Shown here: positions 6,744 through 15,490 of the stretch, piece after piece
Layout: each line of letters begins with the position of its first letter
How positions within the stretch are numbered: the first letter of the stretch is position 1
From: a virus
IMG/VR virus record: IMGVR_UViG_3300035145_000581
Coordinates: 1 to 22,495 of that record
Direction: 5' to 3' (one strand)
DNA: 22,495 nt
Notes under the pieces: generated by a model
What the model was told of the DNA's origin: nothing
What the model saw: only the letters and a program-made list of their open reading frames with translations
Database searches by the model: none
Program-made: the position numbers and the translations under genes

Positions 6744-9422
6744 TTAAATATCTCCTTTTTTACCTTGAGTAGGACTAGTCCTGTTTGCTTTCCATGCCTT
6801 GTATTTTTGCTCTTGTTCACTTGTTATAAGTCCCTGATCAAGTAAATCCTGTAGTGAGTTCTCCATGCCTGTACCTGATCCTATATTTAATAAATTATCT
6901 ATATATGCAGGATCATCAAAACGTTCCCCACTATAATCACTAGACGTTTGATTTCTAGCATCTTGCCAATTTTTTTCTTTAAATGTTTGCTCATATGATG
7001 CTCTAATATCATCTAGGGATAAACTATTTTTATCTTCTAATTTAGATAAATCTATTGTAGATTCTTTTGCTGTACGAACATTCACAGTATATCTTCCATT
7101 ATCGAAGTTATTTACTACTTCCAGAAGCCTATATATGCCAGTTATGAAAAAACTTTGCCCACCTACAGGATATAAACCTTCATTTAAATCTTCTTCATTT
7201 ATAAAAGGATCAAAATACATTGGTTGTCTTAACTCAAATAAGATAAAGTTATCGCCACCATAAGTATTAAGTCCGTTAGCAGAAGATTTCTCTTCTTTCA
7301 TATCAGGAATCTTATCGTAATTTATACCGCCTGTTCTATCTGGTTCTCCTAAGTACCACGGGTCGCCCCTTAGAGCCATATCTAATCTAAGCAAAATATC
7401 TGCTGTATTTTTTTGCCCGTACATATATCCAAAAAGATTTTGACCTCGTGTAGCAGGACCCCCTGAATATGATTCGTCTTGTATTTCTTTTTCCTCTACG
7501 TTAGGAGTTGCAATAATTTTTTGTGTTTCTATGGAATCTTGTATTTTGCTTTTTGCATCATTTTCTGAAAGTGCATCTAAATAAACTTCTTGGCCGCCTG
7601 TTAAATCTCCACCGTAAATATATCCACTTGGGCTTGGTTTATAATTTTCTAAACTATTATTTAAAAGATTTTGCCTATCACTTTCCGTAACTGTTCCTAA
7701 TTGTGTAGAAGTGTCTTTAGGCAAAATAGCATCTGCTACTGCTTGGCCTATTTGTCGATTAGACAAACTTTCTATTAATCCTTTAGCAGTTGCACCAACA
7801 CGATCTGCAATAACTTCTTTAATTTGATTCTCATCTAACCCAGCCGCTTTGGCAAGATCTCGAATACTGCCGTCTTTTGCCGCTTTAAATATATTTAAAA
7901 ACTTTTTAGCATTTTGAAACTTTGCGGCTAGACTAGCCAACGTTTTACCTGATAATGGGCTATCTATTTCTGCAGGATCTGGACTAAAATTTGAAATATT
8001 ATTTAAAACAGCATTACCGAATTTACCTCCTTTAGGTGGTATAAGTAAATTGATACCAAAGTCATACTTTAAATCTACATTTATTACTTGATCATTTCGT
8101 CCTGTAAATATGTATTCGTATGCCCTGCTAATTTCCATAGCATTTACACGTTTTTTAATTTCTTCTTCAGAAGGATTCAATTCTTCTGTTGTAGCAAATT
8201 GTTTTCCTGAGGGAGTTTTAAAAATACCAGGTTGAAATATAATTTCTTTAGAATATCCCTTTCTCTTTTCATCATATTTTAATTGTTTTACTAATGCATT
8301 TACTTTAAAATCGCTGATAAAGGTTTCGTCAGTAGAGACCAATTCTTCTTTTTCAACTTTACTTCGTGTTATACTGTTTGTAAAATCTAAGTTCCTAGCA
8401 AGTAACATACCAATATAAGTTTCTACAGTTGAACCTGCAGGGACTTCTATTTTAATTTTCTCTGACTCTACATTAGATACACTTTTGTCTACACCTTGTG
8501 TTGTTTCTTCTGTTTCACCTGGTGCAACACCTGCCTTATTAAGTGCTGTATTTTCTCTCGCAGTTGCATCCAATCCTTTATCTAATTTTTCATCTTTTAT
8601 TGTAGTTTGTCCTTCCCCTACTAAATTTTTTAATTGGAAGTTTACTGTGTCAACTTCATCTTTTGTAGTACCTGCGTGTTCTTTAAGATAGTGATTCCAT
8701 TGTTTAATAAATTCTTTAATATGATCAGTTATTGTTTCACCTTCAGTAATAATTTTTGTAGGTGTTTTATAATATGCATCTGAATATGCAAGATCATCTG
8801 CAATCGCAAAAGTCAGATAATAATTTGTTCCTGTACTATCTAATTCAAAAGTAGCATTTTGTAAAAATGCTTTAAATCTATAAGGACCGGCGACATCTCT
8901 AATTTGTCCTCCGTCATCTGGTTCAAAGTCTGCACCGTATGGATTGTATCCTTGAAAGTTTACTTCGAAAAAGAAAGGAGCAGTATCACCACCAACACTC
9001 ATATGAGGGATATTTAAACGTTCCCTGCCTATTACAATCATATCTAAAAAGTTTGCGGCTCCAGGTTGTCTTATATTACAGGTAATCGTTTGTGTTATTT
9101 TACCCCCTTTACCACCAGGTACATTCATAATTTCTACATTATCTATTAATACACCTGTTACACCTGTTTGTGCAAGTACAACTGTGTTTTCTGGTTTGGC
9201 TACATAAGCACCATTTAAGAAGCCACCTTTAGATGTAACTTCTCCTTGTAAATCTTCTCTTGGATCTCCCTGTGTTGAATCACTTTTACTTTCTGTAGTT
9301 TCTTCTACAGGTGGAATCATATAAAGTTTGATGTTATATGTGACATTATCGAAATTATCTAAGGGATTAGTAGGAACCCAACCTAAATAACCGTTATCTT
9401 TTTTTGCTTCGCCCTCAGCCAT
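6744..9422 (-). CDS. Large tail/baseplate structural protein, hub candidate
   Basis: An 892-residue protein lying between gp53 and gp5 in the baseplate operon. I do not recognise a T4 orthologue by sequence. Residues ~25-240 are beta-rich (VTYNIKLYMIPP, GVLIDNVEIMNVPGG, ITQTITCNIRQPG, PFFFEVNFQGYNPYGADF). A middle part (~240-650) has charged and helical segments with a strand-rich block near 440-470 (VINVDLKYDFGINLLIPP). The C-terminal part (~660-800) contains RLDMALRGDPWYLGEP and GGQSFFITGIYRLLEVVNNF. No signal peptide or membrane segment is seen. Position directly before the spike protein suggests a hub role such as that of T4 gp27, but at 892 residues it is over twice the size of gp27 (391). 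It follows gp53 by 3 bases with only a weak ribosome site, so coupled translation is likely. Confidence 0.6.
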   Translation of the reverse strand: MAEGEAKKDNGYLGWVPTNPLDNFDNVTYNIKLYMIPPVEETTESKSDSTQGDPREDLQGEVTSKGGFLNGAYVAKPENTVVLAQTGVTGVLIDNVEIMNVPGGKGGKITQTITCNIRQPGAANFLDMIVIGRERLNIPHMSVGGDTAPFFFEVNFQGYNPYGADFEPDDGGQIRDVAGPYRFKAFLQNATFELDSTGTNYYLTFAIADDLAYSDAYYKTPTKIITEGETITDHIKEFIKQWNHYLKEHAGTTKDEVDTVNFQLKNLVGEGQTTIKDEKLDKGLDATARENTALNKAGVAPGETEETTQGVDKSVSNVESEKIKIEVPAGSTVETYIGMLLARNLDFTNSITRSKVEKEELVSTDETFISDFKVNALVKQLKYDEKRKGYSKEIIFQPGIFKTPSGKQFATTEELNPSEEEIKKRVNAMEISRAYEYIFTGRNDQVINVDLKYDFGINLLIPPKGGKFGNAVLNNISNFSPDPAEIDSPLSGKTLASLAAKFQNAKKFLNIFKAAKDGSIRDLAKAAGLDENQIKEVIADRVGATAKGLIESLSNRQIGQAVADAILPKDTSTQLGTVTESDRQNLLNNSLENYKPSPSGYIYGGDLTGGQEVYLDALSENDAKSKIQDSIETQKIIATPNVEEKEIQDESYSGGPATRGQNLFGYMYGQKNTADILLRLDMALRGDPWYLGEPDRTGGINYDKIPDMKEEKSSANGLNTYGGDNFILFELRQPMYFDPFINEEDLNEGLYPVGGQSFFITGIYRLLEVVNNFDNGRYTVNVRTAKESTIDLSKLEDKNSLSLDDIRASYEQTFKEKNWQDARNQTSSDYSGERFDDPAYIDNLLNIGSGTGMENSLQDLLDQGLITSEQEQKYKAWKANRTSPTQGKKGDI

Positions 9423-9425
9423 TTT

Positions 9426-9725
9426 TTATCCAACTAAAGACTTAACTGTTTCCGGTGATGGTATTTTTATTATTACACCTGCTTTGAAATCTTCTATTGG
9501 ATCTTTAATGATATCTGGATTTTTAAGTGCAAAAACCCACCATAGTCTAGGTGTACTGTAAAGATTTGTTGCTAAAATGTCAGGTCTTTTACTTTCTGAT
9601 TCTTTTATTTTATAATCTACTTCAAAAGGATCTTCAGGTAGTTTTGGTAACGTATTTAAATCTAAAAATCCGTCAAATGTAGACGCATTTCTCAAAAAAC
9701 TATCTCTTCTGTGAAAGTCTGCCAT
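9426..9725 (-). CDS. gp53: Baseplate wedge protein gp53
   Basis: A 99-residue wedge protein. The core RPDILATNLYSTPRLWWVFA, then NPDIIKDPIEDFKAGVIIKI and a final Pro, is the gp53 signature: a Trp-Trp pair, then a LysM-like turn with Asp-Pro-Ile and Ile-Pro. T4 gp53 is 196 residues; this short form contains only the conserved core. The start codon overlaps the stop of the gp48-like gene (TAATG), and the next gene follows 3 bases after its stop, so it is translated as part of the late baseplate operon. Confidence 0.85.
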   Translation of the reverse strand: MADFHRRDSFLRNASTFDGFLDLNTLPKLPEDPFEVDYKIKESESKRPDILATNLYSTPRLWWVFALKNPDIIKDPIEDFKAGVIIKIPSPETVKSLVG

Positions 9726-10654
9726 TAGATATATCCATCCTTATATGCTTCTCCAGTTCTTAATGTGTTAAGATTGAAATTTTTACGCAATTTATGAGGA
9801 GTGTAATTTGGATCAAGGTCACATGTGACAGTTGATTCAGTAGGTACATAGGTTGTTGTAGATTCTCCTCCTATTTTAACCTCTACAGGTACATAATCTA
9901 CATCCGGTGGTAACTCCAAAGAGTACGACACAACTATTACTGGAACTTTGTTAAACCCATGATCACCTAAATATTCAAATAACATTACTGGAGGTGGTGT
10001 ACCAAATGTCCCATCAGCAACAGATTGGTCACCATAGAAGGCCTTTGTTACAACTCTAAAGAATTGCATCATTGCCAAATAATATCTTCCTTCATCTATA
10101 TTGTTTACCGTGAACGTAGACGTTAAAGTTAGTCTAGGAGGGGTTGACATTTGATATGTATTTATAGGGTAGTTCATACCTTGCATCTGCTCTTTATTGT
10201 ATTCTGCAGAACCTACTACATAAATTTGTGGAACATATTGCCAAACTAAACCACCTGATGCTTTGATAGGGGCCATTATACCGCCATCTTCTGAACCGTA
10301 GAATCTGTGAGCACCCCCAGCCTTAGGACGCAATCTTGCTCTCCAATCAAAGTTTGTAGTAAATCCTTGTCCTTCACTTGGATTAATCGCTGTTGAACTT
10401 GCGGCTTGATTACTCTGCTGACCTAATTGTTGTTTTAATTGTTGTTCACTTAATTGCCTAGCACCGAAAAGCAGGTTACTACCTGGATTCCTACTAGGTC
10501 CTGCATTACCGTCATAAAAGAAAGAATAGAAATCTGCATCAGATAAACCACCTAATAAAGCACCGGTAATAGTAGTACCTCCGCCTATTTTGCCTATTAA
10601 GTTGTTTCCGACTCCGCCTATTAATCCTTTTAAATAATCTTTTCCGCTTGGCAT
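9725..10654 (-). CDS. gp48: Tail tube initiator/cap protein, gp48-like (or gp54)
   Basis: A 309-residue protein at the head of the baseplate operon. It starts with a Gly-rich segment (residues ~9-35), then a Gln/Ser-rich linker (~66-95), then a folded C-terminal part with PRLTLTSTFTVNNIDEGRYY, MMQFFRVVTKAFYG and TFGTPPPVMLFEYLGDHGF. This resembles the tail-tube-related baseplate proteins (gp48/gp54) of marine T4-like phages, which connect the baseplate to the first tube ring. Choice between gp48 and gp54 rests on gene order and on gp48 being the one usually kept in these phages. The start is the ATG at 10654, which has AAGGAG 5 bases upstream; an in-frame ATG at 10690 lies upstream of the late promoter octamer and is rejected. 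It is followed by gp53 with a TAATG overlap. Confidence 0.7.
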   Translation of the reverse strand: MPSGKDYLKGLIGGVGNNLIGKIGGGTTITGALLGGLSDADFYSFFYDGNAGPSRNPGSNLLFGARQLSEQQLKQQLGQQSNQAASSTAINPSEGQGFTTNFDWRARLRPKAGGAHRFYGSEDGGIMAPIKASGGLVWQYVPQIYVVGSAEYNKEQMQGMNYPINTYQMSTPPRLTLTSTFTVNNIDEGRYYLAMMQFFRVVTKAFYGDQSVADGTFGTPPPVMLFEYLGDHGFNKVPVIVVSYSLELPPDVDYVPVEVKIGGESTTTYVPTESTVTCDLDPNYTPHKLRKNFNLNTLRTGEAYKDGYI

Positions 10655-10674
10655 AAAATCTCCTTGTATGCAAC

Positions 10675-10682
10675 TATTTATC
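10675..10682 (-). promoter_or_regulatory. T4-type late promoter for the gp48-gp53-gp5 operon
   Basis: The minus strand reads GATAAATA, followed about 20 bases later by the ATG with an AAGGAG ribosome site. The expected leader is only ~13 bases. This is the only late promoter between the divergent gp55 operon and the first baseplate gene. Confidence 0.8.
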
Positions 10683-10717
10683 GTATTCATTAAAACTAGT
10701 TTTAAATTGCCAGTTTT

Positions 10718-10725
10718 TATAAATA
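10718..10725 (+). promoter_or_regulatory. Late promoter octamer upstream of gp55
   Basis: A perfect TATAAATA, the T4 late consensus, lies on the plus strand 74 bases before the gp55 ATG. Transcription would start near 10732, at the -35 of the early promoter just downstream. This suggests that gp55, once made, promotes its own gene. Confidence 0.7.
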
Positions 10726-10729
10726 CTTA

Positions 10730-10757
10730 TTGACAATGCACAAGAACTGTGTATAAT
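10730..10757 (+). promoter_or_regulatory. Sigma70-type early promoter for gp55-gp47-gp46
   Basis: A consensus TTGACA (10730-10735) and consensus TATAAT (10752-10757) are separated by 16 bases, the same spacing as in the hydrolase promoter at 3223-3250. The start site should be near 10764, leaving a ~35-base leader with GAGGAG at 10785-10790. Confidence 0.85.
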
Positions 10758-10798
10758 AACACAATATAAATGAACGATAATTTTGAGGAGAGTTATGT

Positions 10799-11653
10799 AT
10801 GGCACAGCCTAAAAAGGTAAATTACCTTAACAACAAAGACATTCTAAAAGAAATACATAAGAGTAAGATGACTTATTGTTATGTAGCAGACGAAAAATAT
10901 GCAGATTTTGATGTAATTTTAGAAGATGTCAAAAAAATCAATAGAAACAGTATAAAGGTTGCAAGAGAAAATAGAGCATCTCAAATACAATCTGAAGGAT
11001 ATCAGGCCGCAATGGCATTACATGATCCTAAGGATTATAAAAACAAGCCTAAGCAAAAAGAATTTGCAATAGACCCTAAAAGTATAGACCAAGAAGACTT
11101 AGTTTTTAGAGTTATGGACATGGAACATATTCCATTAGAGCCAGGTAGAAAAAAGAATCCTAGAAACGAAGCAGAAACAAGAGCAAAAGTAAATTTTCCT
11201 CCTTTTAAACACTATGCTTTTGTAGGTGGAGAAATAAAAGAAGTTGCAAGAAGTCATTGGCAGGGCAGTTTAAGTAACGGAGAGTTTTCTGTAGATCATG
11301 GTAGAATAACAAATAAACTAGGAACAATGTTTTTAAAACTAGTTGAAAGATATTCGCATAGAGCAAACTGGCGTGGCTACACTTACGTAGACGAAATGCG
11401 TGGACAAGCATTGGTACAGTTGTCACAAATTGGATTACAATTTAATGAAGCAAAATCAGATAATCCATTTGCTTATTATACTGCCGCAGTTAATAATAGT
11501 TTTACTAGAATCTTAAATTTAGAAAAACGTAATCAAATGATTAGAGACGACATTCTAATAGATAGTGGTCATTTGCCAAGTTATGGTAGGCAGATACAAC
11601 ATGAAGAAGAAATGCGTCTACTAAGAGAAGAAGCACAAAATACTGAAGACTGA
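10799..11653 (+). CDS. gp55: Late transcription sigma factor gp55
   Basis: A 284-residue protein whose C-terminal part (~150-260) is the gp55 late sigma factor: HGRITNKLGTMFLKLVERYS, NWRGYTYVDEMRGQALVQLS, DNPFAYYTAAVNNSFTRILN. The WRGYxYxDEMxxxAL segment resembles sigma region 2, which binds core polymerase and the melted late promoter. T4 gp55 is 185 residues; here there is an N-terminal extension of ~150 residues starting NYLNNKDILKEIHKSK, with two charged segments and no domain I can name. The ATG at 10799 has GAGGAG 8 bases upstream; an overlapping ATG at 10795 is out of frame. The gene is driven by tandem late and early promoters and is followed 3 bases later by gp47. It would redirect host polymerase to the NATAAATA promoters in this window. 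Confidence 0.88.
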   Translation: MAQPKKVNYLNNKDILKEIHKSKMTYCYVADEKYADFDVILEDVKKINRNSIKVARENRASQIQSEGYQAAMALHDPKDYKNKPKQKEFAIDPKSIDQEDLVFRVMDMEHIPLEPGRKKNPRNEAETRAKVNFPPFKHYAFVGGEIKEVARSHWQGSLSNGEFSVDHGRITNKLGTMFLKLVERYSHRANWRGYTYVDEMRGQALVQLSQIGLQFNEAKSDNPFAYYTAAVNNSFTRILNLEKRNQMIRDDILIDSGHLPSYGRQIQHEEEMRLLREEAQNTED

Positions 11654-11656
11654 TAT

Positions 11657-12673
11657 ATGGCTCAACTGTTTAAGACAGCGGCCTGTTTTACGGATATACA
11701 TTACGGATTAAAACAGAACAGCCGTTTACATTTAGAAGATTGTCACAGATATGTAGACTGGTTTATTGCAGAAGCAAAAGCCAGAAATGCAGAGACCTGT
11801 ATATTCCTCGGCGATTGGAACCATCATAGAGCAAGTATTAGTGTTGCTACAATGAATGCATCTATTAAGGACTTTAAAAAATTAAATGATGCCTTTGAAA
11901 AAGTATATTTTATTACAGGTAATCACGATTTATATTACAAAGATAAAAGAGAGTTAAACAGCATTGAGTATGCTAGAGATTTATCTAATTTTGTAATGGT
12001 AGATGAGCATTTCCTACAGGATGATGTTGCAATTATACCTTGGCTTGTTGGTGATGAATTCAAACAAGTACAAAAAATGAAATGCAAATATATGTTTGGC
12101 CATTTTGAACTTCCATACTTTAAAATGAATGCAATGGTAGAGATGCCAGATCATGGAGGCATTAATGATAAAATGTTAAGTGGGCCAGATTATGTGTTTA
12201 GTGGACATTTCCATAAAAGACAGTTTAAAAATAATATACATTATATAGGCAATGCTTTCCCACACAATTACGCAGACGTAGATGACAACGAGAGAGGCGC
12301 CATGTTCCTTACATGGGGAGAAGAGCCACTGTATGTTAATTGGGCAGAATGTCCTAAGTATAAAGTGTTTACACTAAAACAATTATTAGATGATCATGCA
12401 AACTTATTAGACCAATACACTTATGCAAGGGTCAAACTAGATATCAGTATTTCTTATGAAGAAGCAAACTTCATAAGAGAGAAAATGGCTGAGCAGTATA
12501 AAGTCAGAGAGTTACAACTTATCCCTATAAAAGAGGAAGAAGAGTATGAAGGTGGCGATATAAGTTTTGAAAGTGTTGATCAAATTGTTATACAGCAATT
12601 AGAAACAATAGAAAGTAATACAGTAGATAAAGATGTTTTGATAGACATCTATAACAGCATAGAAACGCAATAA
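11657..12673 (+). CDS. gp47: Recombination endonuclease subunit gp47 (Mre11/SbcD family)
   Basis: A 338-residue metallophosphoesterase, the nuclease subunit of the gp46/gp47 complex, which resects DNA ends for recombination-dependent replication. The metal-binding motifs are all present: TDIH (Asp13, His15), GDWNHH (Asp53), GNHD (Asn89, His90), GHFELP (His149) and GHFH (His184, His186). The length matches T4 gp47 (339). The last base of its TAA stop is the first base of the gp46 ATG, so the partners are translationally coupled, as expected for subunits of one complex. Confidence 0.95.
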   Translation: MAQLFKTAACFTDIHYGLKQNSRLHLEDCHRYVDWFIAEAKARNAETCIFLGDWNHHRASISVATMNASIKDFKKLNDAFEKVYFITGNHDLYYKDKRELNSIEYARDLSNFVMVDEHFLQDDVAIIPWLVGDEFKQVQKMKCKYMFGHFELPYFKMNAMVEMPDHGGINDKMLSGPDYVFSGHFHKRQFKNNIHYIGNAFPHNYADVDDNERGAMFLTWGEEPLYVNWAECPKYKVFTLKQLLDDHANLLDQYTYARVKLDISISYEEANFIREKMAEQYKVRELQLIPIKEEEEYEGGDISFESVDQIVIQQLETIESNTVDKDVLIDIYNSIETQ

Positions 12674-14439
12674 TGTTAAAGATAAAAAACGTATCAGCAA
12701 AAAACTTTATGAGTGTTGGCAACAACACACAGGCAGTTAATTTTGATAACTGTCAACTCACTCTTGTGCTAGGACACAATTTAGACATGGGAGGAGATGG
12801 TAGCAGAAACGGTACAGGTAAAACTACGATAATAAATGCTCTCAGTTATGCTCTTTATGGAGATGCCTTAACAAACATTCGTAAAGATAACCTTATAAAC
12901 AAAACAAACGGTAAAGGTATGATTGTTACTGTGGAGTTTGAGATAGAAGGCAAGTCTTATCGTATAGAAAGAGGCAGACGTCCTAATGTACTAAAATTAT
13001 ATATAGATGGCGAAGACGCAATTAATGAAGAGCAACAAGGCGACAGTAGAGAAACACAAAAAGAAATAGAAAAGATTATTGGTTTTCCACACAATATGTT
13101 TAAGCATTTGATTGCACTAAACACATACACAGAACCTTTCCTTGCAATGAAGAACAATGATCAACGTGATATGATTGAACAGTTGTTGGGTATTACAGAA
13201 TTATCTGAAAAGGCAGAAGTATTGAAAGAAAGACAAAGACATACAAGAGAAAATATCAGAGAAGAAGAAATCCGTATAAATGCTGTAGAAGAAAGTAACA
13301 AACGTATAGAAAAGAATATCAAAGAGATAGAAAGTCGCAGTAGAGCATGGGAAAAGAATAAGGAAGATAAACTTATAGAATTAGGTGAGAAAATAATTCG
13401 TATGGAAAGAATAGACATCGATACAGAATTAGCAAACCATAAGTTATTAACAACTATCAAAGATCAAGTTGCACAAAAGAATACTTTAGAAGCAGATCAG
13501 AAAAGATTAACTAATAGTGCAGATCGCAGTAAGGCTAAACTGGAAGAACTTAAAAGTAATTTACTAAGTGCTAAAGAAGGTGTATGCCCTGCATGTGGAC
13601 AGGATACAGCACATTTAGAAACACATGAGGAATACACAGAAGAACTGCAAGAAAAGATTACGGCAGAAAAAGAATACTATGATGATTTAGAACTACAACT
13701 ATTAAAAACCTGTGGAGCAATTGATGAATTAGGTGATATTCCTGAAGTTCCAGAAGTATATTATAGTACATTGGAAGAAGCATTAGAACATAAACATAAT
13801 GTGGATTCAATGCAAACAAATTTAGAAACAATGGCATTGGATGTAAATCCTTACATAGAACAAATAGAAGGATTGCAAACTACAGGCATACAGGAAATTA
13901 GTTTTGAGTTAATGAATGAACTTACACATTTACAAGAGCATCAGGACTTCTTATATAAACTGCTTACAAGTAAAGACAGTTTTATCCGTAAAAGGATTAT
14001 AGATCAAAATATAGCATACTTAAATCACAGATTAGCACACTATTTGGATAAACTAGGACTCCCACATGATGTTAAATTTGCCAGTGACTTAGGCGTAGAA
14101 ATTACAGAATATGGCAGAGACTTAGACTTTGATAATTTAAGTAGAGGTGAACGTAACAGACTAATACTTGGATTAAGTTGGAGTTTCAGAGACATATACG
14201 AGAGTCTAAATAGACCCATGAACTTGATGTGTATAGACGAACTAATAGACAGTGGTATGGACAGTATGGGTGTAGAAAACGCCTTGGGTATTTTAAAGAA
14301 AATGCATAGGGAATCCAGTAAAAATATTATGTTAATATCGCATAAAGAAGAACTAGTTGGCCGTGTAAATAATGTATTAACTGTAGTAAAAGAAGGCGGT
14401 TTTACAAGTTATAACACGGACACTGAATATGTTAATTAA
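12673..14439 (+). CDS. gp46: Recombination endonuclease subunit gp46 (Rad50/SbcC family)
   Basis: A 588-residue SMC-like ATPase partner of gp47. The Walker A region, GGDGSRNGTGKTT (residues 40-52, Lys50), is preceded by the extended loop common in marine T4-like phages. Two coiled-coil arms (~180-300 and ~320-430) flank a zinc hook, CPAC (305-308). The ABC signature LSRGERNRL begins at 489, Walker B LMCIDE is at 518-523, and the switch His is in ISHKEE (His557). All parts needed for activity are present, and the length is close to T4 gp46 (560). It overlaps the next gene by 11 bases. Confidence 0.95.
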   Translation: MLKIKNVSAKNFMSVGNNTQAVNFDNCQLTLVLGHNLDMGGDGSRNGTGKTTIINALSYALYGDALTNIRKDNLINKTNGKGMIVTVEFEIEGKSYRIERGRRPNVLKLYIDGEDAINEEQQGDSRETQKEIEKIIGFPHNMFKHLIALNTYTEPFLAMKNNDQRDMIEQLLGITELSEKAEVLKERQRHTRENIREEEIRINAVEESNKRIEKNIKEIESRSRAWEKNKEDKLIELGEKIIRMERIDIDTELANHKLLTTIKDQVAQKNTLEADQKRLTNSADRSKAKLEELKSNLLSAKEGVCPACGQDTAHLETHEEYTEELQEKITAEKEYYDDLELQLLKTCGAIDELGDIPEVPEVYYSTLEEALEHKHNVDSMQTNLETMALDVNPYIEQIEGLQTTGIQEISFELMNELTHLQEHQDFLYKLLTSKDSFIRKRIIDQNIAYLNHRLAHYLDKLGLPHDVKFASDLGVEITEYGRDLDFDNLSRGERNRLILGLSWSFRDIYESLNRPMNLMCIDELIDSGMDSMGVENALGILKKMHRESSKNIMLISHKEELVGRVNNVLTVVKEGGFTSYNTDTEYVN

Positions 14440-15217
14440 TGTTAATCTCGGAAAAGACAAAATAAATTATACACTTGTATATGAATTATTTGATAACAGA
14501 GTTGCCAAAAGAATTTGGCAAAGGTTCAAAGAAAACGAATATAAACTTTTAAGTCACGATAGATTTTATGGATTCGGAGAGACTAAAGAAGAAGTAGAAA
14601 TACTTTTACAAGAGGATATAGAAAACCTACAAAGACTTAAACCTGATCTGTACTTACCCGAAGACGATTTAAATTACTTGCATGAAAATTTTGTAGAAGT
14701 ACACCGTAGTTTATCCCCCGAAGAAGATGAAGCAAGATATTGGTTAAGTAAATTTAATTACGACATACACCATTTAGAGACCTTTGATATAGGTTTGCCT
14801 ACTCGTTTTATTACTACCACTGAAGATGACGGCGAGCCCTTAATAGATAGCGATTACGATTTATTTGATAAAAATATTTTGAAAAATCATTTATATATGA
14901 ACTACCCTCATGTAGGAAAAGAGATTATGGGAATGTATCAAAATAATGACGTTGATATTCCTCCTGAACAAATTATGCCTACAAGTGTTCTTAAAAATGA
15001 TTTATTTGGCTGGTTTAATCCTGATAGAATTTGGACTGAACGTTTAGATATTATGCAGAAAAGATTCCTAGCAAAAATACATAACAAACTTCCTTATCCT
15101 TTGGAAGACAAAAGACTGGCAATAGGTAAATTACCATTGGGTAAACTAGCACACGAGCCAAACATACAGTCTATTAAAGAGAATAGATATATTCATTCTA
15201 TAATTGCAACACAGTAA
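14429..15217 (+). CDS. Unknown protein, last gene of the gp55-gp47-gp46 operon
   Basis: A 262-residue protein I do not recognise. It is soluble-looking, rich in Asp, Glu, Leu, Asn and Tyr, with no signal peptide, membrane segment or cysteine cluster. Visible features are an N-terminal strand pair (MLINVNLGKDKINYTLVYEL), an acidic middle with NYDIHHLETFDIGLPTRF, and a C-terminal basic stretch around FLAKIHNKLPYPLEDKRLAI. The start ATG at 14429 lies inside the gp46 end, overlapping by 11 bases, so it is probably translated by the same ribosomes. The context suggests a role linked to DNA processing or late transcription, but nothing in the sequence proves this. A short hairpin plus T-run follows directly after its stop. 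Confidence 0.75.
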   Translation: MLINVNLGKDKINYTLVYELFDNRVAKRIWQRFKENEYKLLSHDRFYGFGETKEEVEILLQEDIENLQRLKPDLYLPEDDLNYLHENFVEVHRSLSPEEDEARYWLSKFNYDIHHLETFDIGLPTRFITTTEDDGEPLIDSDYDLFDKNILKNHLYMNYPHVGKEIMGMYQNNDVDIPPEQIMPTSVLKNDLFGWFNPDRIWTERLDIMQKRFLAKIHNKLPYPLEDKRLAIGKLPLGKLAHEPNIQSIKENRYIHSIIATQ

Positions 15218-15219
15218 TT

Positions 15220-15237
15220 AGGTCCTACGGACCTTTT
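15220..15237 (+). terminator. Possible rho-independent terminator of the gp46 operon
   Basis: AGGTCC and GGACCT form a perfect 6-bp stem with a TAC loop, followed by four T residues, starting 3 bases past the last stop of the operon. The T-run is short, so read-through into the region beyond is likely. A second, longer hairpin (TTTCAAAC 15235-15242 with GTTTGAAA 15279-15286, then CCTTTTT) follows and could be a backup. Confidence 0.5.
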
Positions 15238-15455
15238 CAAACTACATTCTTCGTTTCGTTTCACTACACTCATCATTTGTTTGAAACCTTTTTAAAGTAG
15301 ACCGTTATCATGTATGTTGGAGCCATAACTCACCTATACAGGTGAGTAAAGTGTCATCATGTGATGTCATCGCCTTCTTAACTTCGGGTGCTATTAGGAA
15401 CCGGTGAGCCTTCTGTCCCCATACACTACCGTCACGAATCTCACGGAAGCCACAT

Positions 15456-15490
15456 AACCTAAGTAAGTTCAGTTATATAACTTGTAGGTT
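15456..15490 (+). other. RNA hairpin with asymmetric internal loop
   Basis: AACCTA (15456-15461) pairs with TAGGTT (15485-15490). Inside it AAGTT (15465-15469) pairs with AACTT (15479-15483), with AGT opposite a single G between the two helices and a 9-base loop. The right arm also overlaps TGTAGG (15483-15488), which can pair instead with CCTACA (15506-15511). Confidence 0.5.

Noticed and set aside
10159-10166. TATAAATA on the minus strand inside the gp48-like gene
   Set aside because: It encodes part of PINTYQ, about 430 bases before the next gene; probably chance, although an internal late start cannot be excluded.
10655-10690. Longer N-terminus for the gp48-like protein from ATG 10690
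   Set aside because: The upstream ATG precedes the late promoter octamer, while the ATG at 10654 has a strong AAGGAG site.
15361-15446. Resemblance to 5S rRNA on the minus strand (GGTAGTGTATGGGGA and CCCGAAGTTAAG)
   Set aside because: The two short similarities are in the wrong order and the 5S helices cannot be drawn.
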